A DNA stretch of 64,000 nucleotides from Amycolatopsis sp. CA-230715 (GTDB taxonomy: Bacteria > Actinomycetota > Actinomycetes > Mycobacteriales > Pseudonocardiaceae), in NCBI RefSeq assembly GCF_018736145.1, contig NZ_CP059997.1:147501-211500 (forward strand), in the 5' to 3' direction. Each line of letters starts with the position of its first letter. The first letter of the stretch is position 1. A program made the position numbers and the translations under genes. This document shows, piece by piece, positions 17,079 through 25,938 of the stretch. A model generated the notes under the pieces. That model was not told the DNA's origin, did not search any database, and saw only the letters and a list, made by a program, of their open reading frames with translations.

Positions 17079-19292
17079 CTAGTCCTTCAGCCGGAAGTCC
17101 AGTGCGGTGTGGCGGCGTCCCGCGCCGACGGTCCGCACCGCCTGCCCGATCGCCTTCTTCGACCCGACGAGCACCACGAGCCGCTTCGCACGCGTGACCG
17201 CGGTGTAGAGCAGGTTGCGCTGCAACATCATCCACGCGCTCGTGGTCACCGGGATCACCACGCACGGGTATTCGCTGCCCTGCGAACGGTGGATGCTCAC
17301 CGCGTACGCGTGCGTCAGCTCGTCCAGTTCCGCGAACTCGTAGTCGACATCCTCGTCGTCATCCGTGCGCACCACCAGTTTCTGCTCTTCCAGCCGGACA
17401 TCGACGACCACGCCCTGGGTGCCGTTGAACACCCCGTTCGCGCCCTTGTCGTAGTTGTTGCGCATCTGCGTGACCTTGTCGCCTGGCCGGAACACGCGCC
17501 CGCCGAAACGGCGTTCCGGCACGCCGTCGCGCGAAGGCGTCAGCGCTTCCTGCAGCCCGAGGTTGAGCGCCCCCGCCCCCGCCGCGCCCCGGTGCATCGG
17601 CGCCAGCACCTGGACGTCGCGGCGCGGGTTCAGGCCGAACTTGGCCGGGATCCGCCGCGCCACCACGTCCACCGTCAGCTTCGCCGCGTCCTCGGCGTCG
17701 TCGACGCTGAACAGGAAGAAGTCGTCCAGCCCCTGGACCCGCGGGTAGTCACCGGCGTTGATCCGGTGCGCGTTCGTCACCACGCCGGATTCGGTGGCCT
17801 GCCGGAAGATCCGGTTCAGCCGCACGTGCGGGATCGGCGTCCCGGTCGCGAGCAGATCGCGCAGCACCTCACCGGCCCCGACCGACGGAAGCTGGTCGAC
17901 GTCGCCGACGAGCAGCACGTGCGTGCCGGGGGCGATCGCCTTTGCGAGCTTGTTCGCCAGCAGCAGGTCCAGCATGGACGCTTCGTCGACCACCACGAGA
18001 TCCGCTTCGAGCGGCCGGTCCTTGTCGTAGGCGGCGTCCCCGCCCGGTTTCAGCTCCAGCAGCCGGTGCACGGTCGCCGCCTCGTGCCCGGTCAGCTCGG
18101 TGAGCCGCTTCGCCGCGCGCCCGGTCGGCGCGGCGAGCACCACCTTCGCCCGCTTCGCCTTCGCCAGCTCCACAATGGACCGGACCGTGAAGCTCTTGCC
18201 GCAGCCGGGACCGCCGGTCAGCACGGACACGCGTTCGGTCAGCGCGAGCTTGACCGCGGCCTCCTGCTCGGGCGCCAGCTCGGCGCCGGTGGTCTTCGCG
18301 AGCCAGGCGAGCGCCTTCGTCCAGTCGACCTCGGCGAACGCGGGCATCCGGTCCGCCGAGGTGCGCAGCAGGCGCGTGAGCTGGTTCGCGAGCGCGATTT
18401 CGGCGCGGTGGAAGGGAACCAGGTAGATCGCGCGCACATCCTCCCCGTCCCCGCCGGGGATCCGGTCGGCGACGACACCCTCCTCGTCGACGAGTTCGGC
18501 GAGGCAGTCGATCACCAGCCCGGCGTCGACGATGAGAATCTTGATCGCCTCGGCGATCAGCTCGGTGTCCGGCAGGAAGCAGTGCCCGTTGCCGGTGGCC
18601 TCGGACAGCGTGAACTGAAGGCCCGCTTTGATCCGCTGTGGGCTGTCGTGCGGGATGCCGACGGCCTTCGCGATGGTGTCGGCGGTCTTGAACCCGATGC
18701 CCCACACGTCACCGGCGAGCCGGTACGGCTCGGTGCGCACGATTTCGATCGCGGTGTCGGCGTACTGCTTGTAGATCCGCACGGCGAGCGACGTCGACAC
18801 ACCGACGCCCTGCAGGAAGACCATCACCTCCTTGATGGCCTTCTGCTCCTCCCACGCCGCGGCGATCAGCTTCGTCCGCTTCGGCCCGAGGTTCGGCACC
18901 TCGATGAGCCGGTCGGGGGTCTGCTCGATGACGTCGAGCGCGTCGACGCCGAAGAAGTCCACGATCCGTTCCGCGAGCTTCGGCCCGATGCCCTTGATCA
19001 GTCCCGAGCCGAGGTAGCGGCGGACGCCCTGCACCGTCGCGGGCAGCACGGTGGTGTAGTCCTCGACGTGGAACTGCTTGCCGTACTGCGGATGTGAACC
19101 CCAGCGGCCGCGCATCTTCAGCGCCTCGCCCGGCTGCGCGCCGAGCAGCGAGCCGACCACCGTCACCAGGTCGCCGCCGCGGCCGGTGTCCACGCGCGCG
19201 ACGGTGTAGCCGGTCTCCTCGTTGGCGAAGGTGATCCGCTCGAGCGTCGCCTCCAGCAGCGCTCCCCGAACCGGCTCCGTCACGACGGCCAT
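17079..19292 (-). CDS. recD2: RecD2-like superfamily 1B DNA helicase
   Basis: 737-residue SF1B helicase, 5' to 3'. The N-terminal OB-like and helix-hairpin-helix regions (GSGLIKGIGPKLAERIV, VPNLGPKRTKLI) are characteristic of RecD2, which works without RecBC. Motif I is TGGPGCGKSFT, motif II DEASMLD, motif III GDVDQLPSVGAGEVL, and motifs V and VI are HAYAVSIHRSQGSE and YTAVTRAKR. The ATG at 19292 begins the recognisable protein; the frame stays open 668 codons upstream only because it runs antisense to and across the aconitase gene. Role: DNA repair and fork protection. Confidence 0.93.
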   Translation of the reverse strand: MAVVTEPVRGALLEATLERITFANEETGYTVARVDTGRGGDLVTVVGSLLGAQPGEALKMRGRWGSHPQYGKQFHVEDYTTVLPATVQGVRRYLGSGLIKGIGPKLAERIVDFFGVDALDVIEQTPDRLIEVPNLGPKRTKLIAAAWEEQKAIKEVMVFLQGVGVSTSLAVRIYKQYADTAIEIVRTEPYRLAGDVWGIGFKTADTIAKAVGIPHDSPQRIKAGLQFTLSEATGNGHCFLPDTELIAEAIKILIVDAGLVIDCLAELVDEEGVVADRIPGGDGEDVRAIYLVPFHRAEIALANQLTRLLRTSADRMPAFAEVDWTKALAWLAKTTGAELAPEQEAAVKLALTERVSVLTGGPGCGKSFTVRSIVELAKAKRAKVVLAAPTGRAAKRLTELTGHEAATVHRLLELKPGGDAAYDKDRPLEADLVVVDEASMLDLLLANKLAKAIAPGTHVLLVGDVDQLPSVGAGEVLRDLLATGTPIPHVRLNRIFRQATESGVVTNAHRINAGDYPRVQGLDDFFLFSVDDAEDAAKLTVDVVARRIPAKFGLNPRRDVQVLAPMHRGAAGAGALNLGLQEALTPSRDGVPERRFGGRVFRPGDKVTQMRNNYDKGANGVFNGTQGVVVDVRLEEQKLVVRTDDDEDVDYEFAELDELTHAYAVSIHRSQGSEYPCVVIPVTTSAWMMLQRNLLYTAVTRAKRLVVLVGSKKAIGQAVRTVGAGRRHTALDFRLKD

Positions 19293-19327
19293 CTTGCCCC
19301 GGCGCCGCCGGAGCCCGCCACCAGGCC

Positions 19328-21277
19328 TCAGGACCGGGCGAGCAGCGGGATCCGGCCGCCCGCGAGCACCGCTTCCACCTGGCGTTCCGAAAGGCGATGG
19401 CGCAGGCGGTACTCCTCGCCCTTCGTGGTGTCGCGGAGGGTGATCTCCGTGCGGGAACCGAGGTCCCGCAGGTCTTCCAGCACGAGGGTGTCGCCGTCGT
19501 CGATACGGTCGTAGTCTTCGTGCTCGGTGAACTCGAGCGCCAGCACGCCGAAGTTCGCGAGGTTCTGCCAGTGGATGCGCGCGAACGACTTCGCCACCAC
19601 CGCGCGGAGGCCGAGGTGGCGCGTGGTGATCGCGGCGTGTTCGCGTGACGAGCCCTGGCCGTAGTTCTCCCCCGCGACGATGAAATGCCCCGACCCGTCC
19701 GCGATCTCGCGCGCCTTCGCCGGGTAGTCCTCGTCGACCGGGGTGAAGGTGAACTCGGCGAGCTTCGGCACGTTCGACCGGAACGGCAGCGCCCTCGCGC
19801 CCGCGGGCGAGATCTCGTCGGTGGAGACGTTGTCGCCGAGCTTGAGCAGCACCGGCGCCTCGATCCGGCCGGGCAGTGCCGGGAAGTCCGGCAGCGAGGA
19901 GATGTTGGGGCCCTTCACCAATTCCTCGTCGCGAGCCCGTTCCGGCGGCAGCGGCGGCATCAGCATCTTGGTGTTCACCGTCGCCTCGGCGGGCAACGCG
20001 AGCACCGGGTACGCGAGCCCGGCCTCGGCGGCGAAGTCGCGCGGATCGGTCAGGACGCCCGTCAACGCAGAGGCCGCCGCCGTCTCCGGCGAGCACAGCC
20101 ACACCGAGTCCTCCTTGGTCCCCGACCGGCCGGGGAAGTTGCGCGGGAAGGTGCGCAGCGAGTTCCGTCCCTTCGCGGGCGCCTGCCCCATTCCGATGCA
20201 GCCCATGCATCCCGACTGGTGGATCCGCGCGCCCGCCGTCACAAGATCCGTGGTGGCGCCCATCTTCGTGAGATCCGCGAAGATCTCGCGCGACGACGGG
20301 TTGACGTCGAAGCTGACGCCGTCGCTGGTCTGCCTTCCCCGCACCATCGCGGCCGCGATCGCGAAGTCGCGCAGCCCGGGGTTCGCCGAGGAGCCGAGCA
20401 CGACCTGGCTGATCGGAGTTCCCGCGACCTCGCGCACCGGCACCACGTTGTCCGGAGCGGACGGTCGCGCGACCAGAGGCTCCACAGTGGACAGATCGAT
20501 TTCGTCCTCGTGGTCGTAGGCGGCGTTCTCGTCCGCGGCCAGTGCGCGGAAATCGTCCTCCCTGCCTTCGGCGGCGAGGAATTCGCGCACGGCGTCGTCG
20601 GCGGGGAACACGGTCGCGGTCGCGCCCAGCTCGGCGCCCATGTTCGCGATCACGTGCCGGTCCATCGCGGTGAGCGTGGCGAGACCGGGCCCGTGGTACT
20701 CGATGATCCGGTTGAGCCCGCCCTTCACGCCGTGGCGCCGCAGCATTTCCAGCACGACGTCCTTCGCCGACACCCAGTCCGGGAGCCGTCCGGTCAACCG
20801 GACGCCCCAGATCTCCGGCATCCGCAGGTACAGCGGCTCCCCCGCGATGGCCATGGCGACTTCGAGCCCGCCGACGCCGATCGCGAGCATGCCGAGCGAA
20901 CCCGCGGCGCAGGTGTGGGAGTCCGAGCCGATCATCGTCTTGCCGGGCACCCCGAACCGCTGCATGTGCGTCGGGTGCGAAACCCCGTTGCCCGCCTTGG
21001 AGAACCACAGGCCGTAGCGGCGGCAGGCCGAGCGGAGGAACTCGTGGTCCTCGGCGTTCTTTTCGTCGGCCTGCAGCAGGTTGTGGTCGACGTACTGCGC
21101 GCTCAGCTCGGTGCGGGCGCGATCGAGCCCGAGCGCCTCGAGCTCCTGCATGACGAGCGTGCCGGTGGCGTCCTGGGTGAGGGTCTGGTCGACGCGCAGC
21201 GCGATCTCCTCGCCCGCCACCGGCTCCCCCGCCACCAGGTGCTCGGTGATCAGCTGGTCCGCGACGGTCGAAGCCAT
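19328..21277 (-). CDS. Aconitate hydratase, Aquifex-type (LeuC-LeuD-like fusion)
   Basis: 649-residue single-chain aconitase, shorter than the ~900-residue AcnA. It matches the so-called Aquifex-type family that resembles isopropylmalate dehydratase large and small subunits joined in one chain. The large domain has GSDSHTCAAGSLGML and the iron-sulfur Cys residues in SGCMGCIGMG. The swivel domain has GENYGQGSSREHAA. The ATG at 21277 has GGAGGT 6 bases upstream. It interconverts citrate and isocitrate. The helicase start lies 35 bases downstream; no functional link is implied. Confidence 0.9.
   Translation of the reverse strand: MASTVADQLITEHLVAGEPVAGEEIALRVDQTLTQDATGTLVMQELEALGLDRARTELSAQYVDHNLLQADEKNAEDHEFLRSACRRYGLWFSKAGNGVSHPTHMQRFGVPGKTMIGSDSHTCAAGSLGMLAIGVGGLEVAMAIAGEPLYLRMPEIWGVRLTGRLPDWVSAKDVVLEMLRRHGVKGGLNRIIEYHGPGLATLTAMDRHVIANMGAELGATATVFPADDAVREFLAAEGREDDFRALAADENAAYDHEDEIDLSTVEPLVARPSAPDNVVPVREVAGTPISQVVLGSSANPGLRDFAIAAAMVRGRQTSDGVSFDVNPSSREIFADLTKMGATTDLVTAGARIHQSGCMGCIGMGQAPAKGRNSLRTFPRNFPGRSGTKEDSVWLCSPETAAASALTGVLTDPRDFAAEAGLAYPVLALPAEATVNTKMLMPPLPPERARDEELVKGPNISSLPDFPALPGRIEAPVLLKLGDNVSTDEISPAGARALPFRSNVPKLAEFTFTPVDEDYPAKAREIADGSGHFIVAGENYGQGSSREHAAITTRHLGLRAVVAKSFARIHWQNLANFGVLALEFTEHEDYDRIDDGDTLVLEDLRDLGSRTEITLRDTTKGEEYRLRHRLSERQVEAVLAGGRIPLLARS
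20481..20491. repeat. TCCACAGTGGA odd palindrome, copy 2
   Basis: Inside the aconitase gene, read on the minus strand as TCC-ACT-GTG (Ser-Thr-Val). Confidence 0.8.
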
Positions 21278-21330
21278 GACAACACCTCCCCGGCACGGGT
21301 ACCCGGCTGGAGAGGCGCTCAATCCGTTCC

Positions 21331-22878
21331 TCAGGCGGGCGCGCGCTGCGGCTCGGCCGCCGCGGTGCCCGACGGTCCCGGCACCGGGTGCCCGGCGATC
21401 GTGGTGTCCGACGGCGGGAGCTGGCCCGTGGTCAGGTACGCGGCGCCGAGCTGCTGCGCGCGGTCGTTGGTGTACCCGATCGGGTTTGCGAACACGCAGT
21501 GCTTCCCCGAATCGCGCTCGGTCACCAGCACGGAGCCGGGAAGCGCCTTGTGCAGCTTCACCGCGCCCGCGTACGGCGTGGCCGGGTCGCCGACGGAGTT
21601 GAACATCAGGATCTTCGGCATGCCCTTGCCGGTGACCGGTGCCCGCGTCCCGTGCGGCACCGGCCAGCTCGCGCACGCCGCACCGCTGGTGAACGTGTTG
21701 TACCAGGCGAACTGCGAGCTCTTCGCGACCGCGGCGGTGTCCCGTTCGTACACGGCGTGGTCGGCCGGCCATGCGGAGTCCGCGCAGATCACCGACTGGA
21801 ACGCCGAGGTCTTCTGCACCCCTGCGGCGGTGGCGTCCGGCGAAGCCATCCCGACGAGCGCGCTGTCGTCGTGCTTGACCGCGTAGTCGGACAGCGCGCG
21901 GCCGAGGTCCTCCCAGCCGACCTCCGCGAACATCACGTTGAACGCCAGTCCCAGTAGTTCGTTCACGCCGACGGAACCGTGCGGGTGTGCGCGGAAGTCC
22001 TCGAGCGCGGCGTTCCACGCCTTCGTGGTCTCGGCCGCGCTGCCGCCGAGGTGGAACACCGAGTCGTACTTCGCCACCCAGGTGAGCCAGTCGGTCACGC
22101 GCTTCTGCACGGCGGGCGGCTGCGTCAGCCCCGCCTGGTACCACAGGTCCTCTGGCTCCGGGTTGACGTTGCCGTCGAGGATCATCCGGTCGATCTTCGG
22201 CCCGAACAGCTCGCCGTAGACCGCGCCGAGGTAGGTGCCGTAGGAGAAGCCGAGGTAGCTCAGCTTGCGCTCGCCCATCTTCTCGCGGACGAGGTCCATG
22301 TCCTTCGCGACGTTCACCGTGCCGAGGTGCGGCAGCACGGCGCCCGCCTTCGCCTGGCACCCGGCGGCGAACTTCGTCCACGTCTGCCACAGCTTTTCCT
22401 GGCCCGCCGTGGCGTCGGGATCCGGTTGCGGGCCGCCGAAGTAGCCGGGATCGACGCACGCGAACGGCGAGCTGTGCCCGACGCCGCGCGGGTCCATGCC
22501 GATGATGTCGTACGAGTCGAGCACGCTCGGCGGCAGCCGGGTCGCCCCCTTGCCGTCCGGTTTCGTCAGCTTCCCGACGTAGGAGGCGGCACCCGCGCCG
22601 GGGCCACCGGGGTTGACGAAGAGCGCGCCGCGCCGTTTCGCCGGGTCCCGCGCGGGCACCTTCGAGACCAGCAGCGTGAGCTGCCCCTTCTCCGGTGCGG
22701 CGTAGTCCAGCGGGACCTGCACGCTCGCACAGGTCATACCGGGGTACGGCGTGGCGAGATCACCGGGGCAGGCGTCGAACGACAGCGAAGGCTTCGGTGT
22801 CGCCTCCGCCGGTGCGACCGTCGTCGCCAGCGTCGTCCCCAGCGCCGCGGCCAGCACGGCCGTGCGGAACTTGTGCAT
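21331..22878 (-). CDS. Secreted tripeptidyl aminopeptidase-type alpha/beta hydrolase
   Basis: 515-residue exported peptidase of the S33 (SlpD/TAP) group that releases short peptides or amino acids from oligopeptides. An Ala-rich signal peptide ends near APAEA. The oxyanion region is GALFVNPGGPGAG, the nucleophile elbow is GFSYGTYLG, and the catalytic Asp (SVGDPATPYAGA) and His (DSGKHCVF) lie in the TAP-like C-terminal domain. Several Cys pairs fit an extracellular protein. GGGGGAG precedes the ATG at 22878; an ATG 8 codons upstream is an alternative. It is divergent from an SDR gene. Confidence 0.9.
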   Translation of the reverse strand: MHKFRTAVLAAALGTTLATTVAPAEATPKPSLSFDACPGDLATPYPGMTCASVQVPLDYAAPEKGQLTLLVSKVPARDPAKRRGALFVNPGGPGAGAASYVGKLTKPDGKGATRLPPSVLDSYDIIGMDPRGVGHSSPFACVDPGYFGGPQPDPDATAGQEKLWQTWTKFAAGCQAKAGAVLPHLGTVNVAKDMDLVREKMGERKLSYLGFSYGTYLGAVYGELFGPKIDRMILDGNVNPEPEDLWYQAGLTQPPAVQKRVTDWLTWVAKYDSVFHLGGSAAETTKAWNAALEDFRAHPHGSVGVNELLGLAFNVMFAEVGWEDLGRALSDYAVKHDDSALVGMASPDATAAGVQKTSAFQSVICADSAWPADHAVYERDTAAVAKSSQFAWYNTFTSGAACASWPVPHGTRAPVTGKGMPKILMFNSVGDPATPYAGAVKLHKALPGSVLVTERDSGKHCVFANPIGYTNDRAQQLGAAYLTTGQLPPSDTTIAGHPVPGPSGTAAAEPQRAPA

Positions 22879-22983
22879 GCGCTCCCCCAGTGCGGTGGTC
22901 ATCTCGGATCGGGTGGCCGTTCGCAGGTTATCGACGGAACGCGCGCCGCGCCGCCCGGCTCGCCCGTTCAGCGCAGCACTTCC

Positions 22984-22997
22984 CCCTGGTACCAGGG
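22984..22997. promoter_or_regulatory. Perfect 14-bp palindrome in divergent gap
   Basis: CCCTGGTACCAGGG lies between the peptidase and SDR genes, about 40 bases upstream of a -10-like TATATT (23036-23041) for the SDR. It is a candidate operator for an unidentified dimeric regulator. Confidence 0.45.
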
Positions 22998-23066
22998 AAA
23001 ACGCCCGTCGCGGCACACGTCGATTTCACCCCGCCTATATTCGGGTACGGCCCGGCACCAGCGCGG

Positions 23067-23077
23067 TCCACAGTGGA
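23067..23077. repeat. TCCACAGTGGA odd palindrome, copy 3 (intergenic)
   Basis: Fully symmetric 13-base form GTCCACAGTGGAC at 23066-23078, 18 bases upstream of the SDR start. It is the only perfect copy that is not within a coding region. Confidence 0.8.
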
Positions 23078-23095
23078 CGATCATGGAGGGAACAC

Positions 23096-23827
23096 ATGGC
23101 GAGGCGCGTCGCGATCGTGACCGGCAGTTCGCGCGGGATCGGGAGGGCGATCGCGGAACGGCTCGGCGCGGACGGGATGGACGTGCTCGTCAACTACCGA
23201 TCCGACGCGGCGGCGGCGGGCGAAGTCGTCGCGGCGATCGAGGCGTCGGGCGGGCGCGCCACGGCCGTCGGTGCGGACGTCACCCATCTCGACCGGCTTC
23301 GCGAGGTCTTCGACGCCGCCGAACGGCACTACGGCGGTATCGACGTCGTGGTGAGCAATGTCGGAATCGCCAAGTTCGCGCCGGTCGCGGAGTTCACCGA
23401 CGAGGACTACGACACGGTGTTCACCACCAACGCGCTCACCACCTTCCGCACGCTGCGGGAGTCGGCCACCCGGGTGCGCGACGGCGGCCGGATCGTCGTG
23501 GTCTCCAGCGGGGTCGTCGCGACGCACTCGCCGGGGACCGCGGTGTACGGCGCGAGCAAGGCGGCGGGCGACGCGCTGGTCCGCGTGCTGGCCGGGGAAC
23601 TCGGCGCGCGCCGGGTCACCGTCAACAGCGTGCTGCCCGGCGCCGTGAGCACCGACGCGCTCCACTCGCTGCGGACGCCGGGCGAACTCGCCGCCGTCGC
23701 CAAGCGCACCCCGCTCGGGCGGCTCGCCGAACCGGGCGACATCGCCGGCATCGTCTCGTTCCTCGCCTCCGACGACGCGCGCTGGATCACCGGGCAAACC
23801 GTCAACGCGGGCGGCGGCTACTTCTGA
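23096..23827 (+). CDS. Short-chain dehydrogenase/reductase, FabG-like
   Basis: 243-residue classical SDR with an intact catalytic set: TGSSRGIG cofactor motif, VVSSG Ser and YGASKAAGD. The usual NNAG reads SNVG, a common variant. The C-terminal NAGGGYF is typical of this group. GGAGGG lies 5 bases before the ATG at 23096. The cofactor is likely NADPH; the substrate is unknown. Confidence 0.9.
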   Translation: MARRVAIVTGSSRGIGRAIAERLGADGMDVLVNYRSDAAAAGEVVAAIEASGGRATAVGADVTHLDRLREVFDAAERHYGGIDVVVSNVGIAKFAPVAEFTDEDYDTVFTTNALTTFRTLRESATRVRDGGRIVVVSSGVVATHSPGTAVYGASKAAGDALVRVLAGELGARRVTVNSVLPGAVSTDALHSLRTPGELAAVAKRTPLGRLAEPGDIAGIVSFLASDDARWITGQTVNAGGGYF

Positions 23828-23937
23828 CGCCATCAAGGGCATCGAACCCAGCCTTGACAACGCGGGCTTGACGCGTTCTGCTTAGTCCTGACTTTTTGGT
23901 GGCAGTAACGCGCACATTCACGCATCTGGAGGCATCC

Positions 23938-25938
23938 ATGCGCTGGCGTCCCCTGCTGTGCGGTGCGACCGCGAGCCTCGTGCTCGCGAGCGCCGTCACG
24001 CCCGCCGAGGCGGTGGAAGACGGGCTCACCCGGGCACCGGGATCCGTGGCATTCTCGGTTCCCCGCAGCCTCGGCGCGCCCGGTTACCAGCTGCGCATCG
24101 ACATCGGCCGCCTCGGCGTGACCGCGTCCCGCGGCGGCGAACCCCTCCTGCGCACCGCGCCGGACGCCTTCACCTTCGGCGGCGGCGTGGCCACCCGGGT
24201 CCGTTCGGTCACGCACCGGGACGGCGCTCTCGTCGCGGTGGCGGACAGCACCACCGGCAAGACCGTCACGCTGCGGCTGACCCCGAAGGCCGACCGGTTC
24301 GACCTCCGCTGGTCGGTCGACGGCGAGCCGGATGGCGACCGGGCGACGCACTTCGACCTCGCCGCATCCGGCCAGTGGTACGGCGGCGGCGAGACGAGCG
24401 AGGGCAAGCAGCAGCCGTACCCGTTGTCGGCGGGCGCTGTCGACGAACCGGAGTTCTCCCCCGCCAGCTACATGATGCAGGAGCCGTACTTCTACACCTC
24501 GAAATCGGTCGGCGTGTACGTCCGGACCGACCAGCCGATGAAGGTCGCCCTCGGCGGAGGGCGCGCGGATCTCACCGTCACCAAGGCGCGCGAGTACTCG
24601 AGCACCGTGTTCGTCGAGAGCAGCCGCCGCGCGGTGTACGACGACTACGTCGGCGAGGTCGGCAAGCCGGAGAAGAGCGACGCCACCGACGCCGAGTTCG
24701 CCAGTCCACTGTGGAATTCGTGGGCGCAGTACTACCGGGACATCGACCAGGACAAGGTGCTGAAGTGGGCCGACGATCTCAAGGCGGCCGGCGTCACCGG
24801 GCACACCATTCAGCTCGATGACAAGTGGGAGTCGAACTACGGCAACCTGACCTTCGACGCGAAGACCTTCCCGGACCCGAAGTCCATGGTGGACAAGATC
24901 CACGGGATGGGCCAGAAGTTCGGGCTGTGGACCACGTTCTGGATCAACCTCGACTCCGCGAACTACGCCTACGCGCGGGATCACGGATATCTGGTGCGCA
25001 GCAAGGAAGATCCGGCGAAGCCGTGCACCGTCAAGTGGTGGAACGGCACCGCGGGCATCATCGACCTCGCCAACGAGGCGGCACGGAACTGGTACACCGG
25101 CAACCTCCACTGCCTGATGTCGAAGTACGGCGTGGACGGGTTCAAGTTCGACACCCGGTTCTTCGACGACAGCTGCGCCACCTCGAACGGCCTCACCCCG
25201 CGCGACTACCAGAAGCTCGGCGCGGACATGGCGGACGGGTTCGACCAGCAGGGCGTCGGGATCCGCACGCACTGGGGCAACCAGCGCTACGGGTTCGTGA
25301 TCAGGGCCGTGGACGCGGACGCCAGCTGGGGCGGGCTGCGCACGTCGCTGCGCCGCTCGATGGCCATCTCCGGCAACGGCTACCCGTTCGTCGAGACCGA
25401 CATGATCGGTGGGTCGAACAGCAACCCGCCGCCGTCGCCGGAGGTACTGGTGCGCTGGGCGCAGGCGGCCTCGCTGATGCCGCTGATGTACTCCTCCACC
25501 TCACCGGTGAGCACGATCGACACCACCACCGGCAAACCGGTGACCTACCCCGCGGAAACCGCGAAGTACTACGCCGAGGCCGTGCGCACGCACGCGAAGC
25601 TGGCGGGCTACCTGAAGACCCAGGTGCGGCAGGCGGTCGCGGACGGCAGCCCGATCATGCGGCCGGTGTTCTTCGACTTCCCCGGCGACCACCGCTTCGA
25701 CACGATCGACGACGAGTGGATGCTCGGGCCCGCGCTGCTCGCCGCACCGAAGATCACCGAAGGCGCCAGCCGCGACGTGGTGCTGCCCGCCGGGCTGTGG
25801 TGGGATCCGGCCGCGAAGCGGCTCGTGTTCGGCGGCAGGACGCTGCACGGGTACCCGGCGCCGCTGGGCACCACCCCGATGTTTGTCCGGATCGGCGCAC
25901 CCGGCTCCGCATCGCTGATCGCCGATCTAACCCGCTGA
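23938..25938 (+). CDS. Secreted GH31 alpha-glucosidase-type glycoside hydrolase
   Basis: 666 residues with a signal peptide cleaved near TPAEA. The N-terminal beta-sandwich is followed by the GH31 barrel: HTIQLDDKWESNYGNL, WTTFWINLDS, and the nucleophile region GVDGFKFDTRFF. The acid/base Asp lies in the VDADASWGG segment. The C-terminal strand domain includes PIMRPVFFDFP. It likely cleaves alpha-linked glucose or related sugars outside the cell. GGAGG is spaced 5 bases from the ATG. Upstream, TTGACA at 23854 with weak -10 candidates suggests the promoter. The gene overlaps its convergent neighbour by 12 bases. Confidence 0.9.
   Translation: MRWRPLLCGATASLVLASAVTPAEAVEDGLTRAPGSVAFSVPRSLGAPGYQLRIDIGRLGVTASRGGEPLLRTAPDAFTFGGGVATRVRSVTHRDGALVAVADSTTGKTVTLRLTPKADRFDLRWSVDGEPDGDRATHFDLAASGQWYGGGETSEGKQQPYPLSAGAVDEPEFSPASYMMQEPYFYTSKSVGVYVRTDQPMKVALGGGRADLTVTKAREYSSTVFVESSRRAVYDDYVGEVGKPEKSDATDAEFASPLWNSWAQYYRDIDQDKVLKWADDLKAAGVTGHTIQLDDKWESNYGNLTFDAKTFPDPKSMVDKIHGMGQKFGLWTTFWINLDSANYAYARDHGYLVRSKEDPAKPCTVKWWNGTAGIIDLANEAARNWYTGNLHCLMSKYGVDGFKFDTRFFDDSCATSNGLTPRDYQKLGADMADGFDQQGVGIRTHWGNQRYGFVIRAVDADASWGGLRTSLRRSMAISGNGYPFVETDMIGGSNSNPPPSPEVLVRWAQAASLMPLMYSSTSPVSTIDTTTGKPVTYPAETAKYYAEAVRTHAKLAGYLKTQVRQAVADGSPIMRPVFFDFPGDHRFDTIDDEWMLGPALLAAPKITEGASRDVVLPAGLWWDPAAKRLVFGGRTLHGYPAPLGTTPMFVRIGAPGSASLIADLTR
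24715..24725. repeat. TCCACTGTGGA odd palindrome, copy 4
   Basis: Inside the GH31 gene, read as CCA-CTG-TGG (Pro-Leu-Trp). Confidence 0.8.
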
